The notes beneath the pieces are model-generated. The model saw only the letters and a program-made list of their open reading frames with translations, did no database searches and was not told the origin of the DNA. The position numbers and the translations under genes are program-made. Positions 6,161 through 7,157 of a DNA stretch of 7,157 nucleotides are shown in pieces. How positions within the stretch are numbered: the stretch's first letter is position 1; every line of letters begins with the position of its first letter. The DNA comes from Symbiobacteriaceae bacterium (GTDB lineage Bacteria > Bacillota_E > Symbiobacteriia > Symbiobacteriales > Symbiobacteriaceae): positions 1 to 7,157 of the forward strand of contig DAHVXO010000310.1 in the NCBI GenBank assembly GCA_027356675.1. The letters run 5' to 3'.

Positions 6161-6964
6161 TTAGAGGCACAGCAATCGGCGTATGCCGGTCGCCACGGGG
6201 TGCGGGTCGGCCGGATCCATCACCAGGTCGGCGACCTGCCTGACGGTCGCGGGCGCCCATCCCATTGCCACGCCGACGCCTGCCCACGCGATCATGGAGA
6301 TGTCCGCGTCGCCGTCGCCCATAGCGATGGTCTCCGACTGCGCCACGCCGAGATCGGCACACAGCGTCGCCAGGGCAGCGCCCTTGGAGACGGCTGCATG
6401 CAGCAGGTGACACCGGGCAGACGGCGTGCCGCGCTCGTAGGTCGTAGCGATTACACCGGGGAGCTGTGGGAGCCGCGCCAGCACGCCCTCCACAGCACGC
6501 GTTCCCAGGACGACCACCTGAATGGACGACTCCCCGCCCGCCAAATGGGAGACCAGGTCCCCCGCATAGGACTCGGCAGGGTAGTTCGCACCAGGCTTGT
6601 TCAGGTAGTCCGAGGTCGGACGGGACTGAATGACCCGACCGTCCGCGAAATACAGGCGCATGACCCACTGCTCGGCATCGGCCCAGCCGGCAAGCCGGCA
6701 GGCATCAGAAAGGGCCACGGGCGTCGTCCGCAGCAGTTCTCCAGTGGGTGAGCAGATGGTCGCACCCGTCATACAGATGACGGGGAGCGTCACGCCGATC
6801 TGCGCCGCAAACTGCCCAGTGGCCCGCCAGGAGCGAGCTGTGACCAGCGTGACGGCGCACCCGCACTTCTGGGCCTCTGCGATCGCCGCCACGTTCTGCG
6901 GATGGATGGTGCCCCCGGCCTCCAGCAGAGTGTCGTCGATATCCAGGGCAATGAGTCTATACAC
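6161..6964 (-). CDS. Cof-type HAD-IIB family phosphatase
   Basis: This 267-residue protein has the usual length for a Cof-type HAD hydrolase, a cytoplasmic Mg-dependent phosphatase acting on small phosphorylated metabolites such as sugar phosphates or cofactor phosphates. Motif I is D8-I-D10-D-T (nucleophile D8, acid/base D10). Motif II is T42 in LVTAR, motif III is K194 in SKGAAL, and motif IV is GDGDADI (216-222). The C2-type cap lies between motifs II and III, about residues 80-190. Motif IV in this family normally reads GDxxND; here the Asn is Ala (A220) while D217 and D221 remain. The GTG start is the first possible one, because an in-frame TAG lies two codons upstream. GAGGAGG stands 12 bases before it, a long spacing. 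Terminators on both sides make it a likely single-gene unit. The substrate cannot be predicted. Confidence 0.93.
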   Translation of the reverse strand: MYRLIALDIDDTLLEAGGTIHPQNVAAIAEAQKCGCAVTLVTARSWRATGQFAAQIGVTLPVICMTGATICSPTGELLRTTPVALSDACRLAGWADAEQWVMRLYFADGRVIQSRPTSDYLNKPGANYPAESYAGDLVSHLAGGESSIQVVVLGTRAVEGVLARLPQLPGVIATTYERGTPSARCHLLHAAVSKGAALATLCADLGVAQSETIAMGDGDADISMIAWAGVGVAMGWAPATVRQVADLVMDPADPHPVATGIRRLLCL

Positions 6965-6974
6965 CGGCTACAAC

Positions 6975-7020
6975 GGCCTCCTCGTTTCCAACGGGTGCAG
7001 ACTTCGGTTCCCGAGGAGCC
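6975..7020 (-). promoter_or_regulatory. Leader hairpin that can mask the HAD gene's ribosome binding site
   Basis: On the minus strand GGCTCCTCG (7012-7020) is complementary to CGAGGAGGCC (6975-6984) with one bulged base: six pairs, the bulge, then three more pairs, enclosing a 27-base loop. The downstream arm contains the GAGGAGG ribosome binding site of the HAD gene, so the upstream arm acts as an anti-Shine-Dalgarno sequence. I recognise no known riboswitch or T-box signature in the loop. The pairing is visible, but regulation is inferred. Confidence 0.4.
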
Positions 7021-7036
7021 GTCCCCTGCCTGTTAT

Positions 7037-7065
7037 TTAATAAAGCGGTATGTTACGCCGACCAA
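7037..7065 (-). promoter_or_regulatory. Candidate promoter of the HAD phosphatase gene
   Basis: On the minus strand TTGGTC (7060-7065) and TATTAA (7037-7042) are separated by exactly 17 bases and lie in the only AT-rich patch near the right edge, just after a terminator. The -10 matches TATAAT at four of six positions and the -35 matches TTGACA at three. Transcription would begin around 7030 and give a leader of about 65 bases before the GTG. Confidence 0.45.
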
Positions 7066-7070
7066 AGATC

Positions 7071-7097
7071 AGGACGGGGCGATCATCGCCCCGTCCT
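7071..7097 (-). terminator. Hairpin terminator of a gene lying beyond the right edge
   Basis: A perfect 12-bp stem (AGGACGGGGCGA at 7071-7082 with TCGCCCCGTCCT at 7086-7097) closes a three-base loop. The minus-strand flank reads GATCTTTGG, a short and weak T tract, and the plus-strand flank has none. It most likely ends a minus-strand gene that enters from the right. That gene's last codons cannot be fixed: stops in two different frames occur at 7130-7132 and 7137-7139. Confidence 0.55.
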
Positions 7098-7157
7098 CAC
7101 ATGGCTCTCCAGCCACACCGGTAACTCTTCTAAACATCAGCGATCCCCGGCGCCTTC

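Noticed and set aside
7098..7157. End of a minus-strand coding region at the right edge
   Set aside because: Two frames end in stops (7130-7132 and 7137-7139) after only a handful of codons, too little to choose a frame or name a product, although the terminator at 7071-7097 makes an upstream gene likely.

Overview
The window is GC-rich bacterial DNA, and every gene I can support lies on the minus strand, so gene order reads from right to left. Strong AGGAGG-type ribosome binding sites (one a ten-base match, AAAGGAGGTG), GTG starts, a lipoprotein signal peptide and AT-rich islands confined to intergenic spots suggest a high-GC member of the Firmicutes (Symbiobacterium- or Thermaerobacter-like). 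That placement is an inference from style and is not proven.

Right edge to 6161: the first 60 bases probably hold the end of an unseen upstream gene, followed by a hairpin terminator (7071-7097). Next come a plausible promoter, a leader whose ribosome binding site can pair with an upstream anti-SD sequence, and a Cof-type HAD-IIB phosphatase (6161-6964) closed by an 11-bp hairpin terminator.

6032 to 4118: a two-gene unit. A membrane-anchored Asp-box (BNR-like) beta-propeller protein (5160-6032) is followed 13 nt later by a two-domain multicopper oxidase lipoprotein (4118-5146). The oxidase's ribosome binding site overlaps the propeller gene's stop codon. A hairpin with a T-rich tail ends this unit (4050-4085). 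Both products should sit outside the membrane, one tethered by a helix and the other by lipid.

3978 to 1: a tight four-gene operon. It encodes the FAD subunit (3103-3978), the [2Fe-2S] subunit (2581-3099) and the molybdopterin subunit (320-2584) of a xanthine dehydrogenase/CO dehydrogenase-family hydroxylase in the M-S-L order. A zinc-ribbon NUDIX hydrolase (1-323, cut by the left edge) follows. Genes are 3 nt apart or overlap by 4 nt (ATGA, GTGA), so translation is probably coupled throughout. The large subunit lacks the AYxCSFR loop of true CO dehydrogenase and departs from xanthine dehydrogenase at active-site positions, so its substrate is unknown. A candidate promoter with an imperfect 17-bp palindrome between its -35 and -10 elements precedes the operon.

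No mobile elements, CRISPR arrays, tRNA or rRNA genes were seen. The most interesting points are the NUDIX enzyme coupled to an unassigned molybdenum hydroxylase, the propeller/multicopper oxidase pair, and the two candidate regulatory structures. No stretch longer than about 200 bases lacks a gene.
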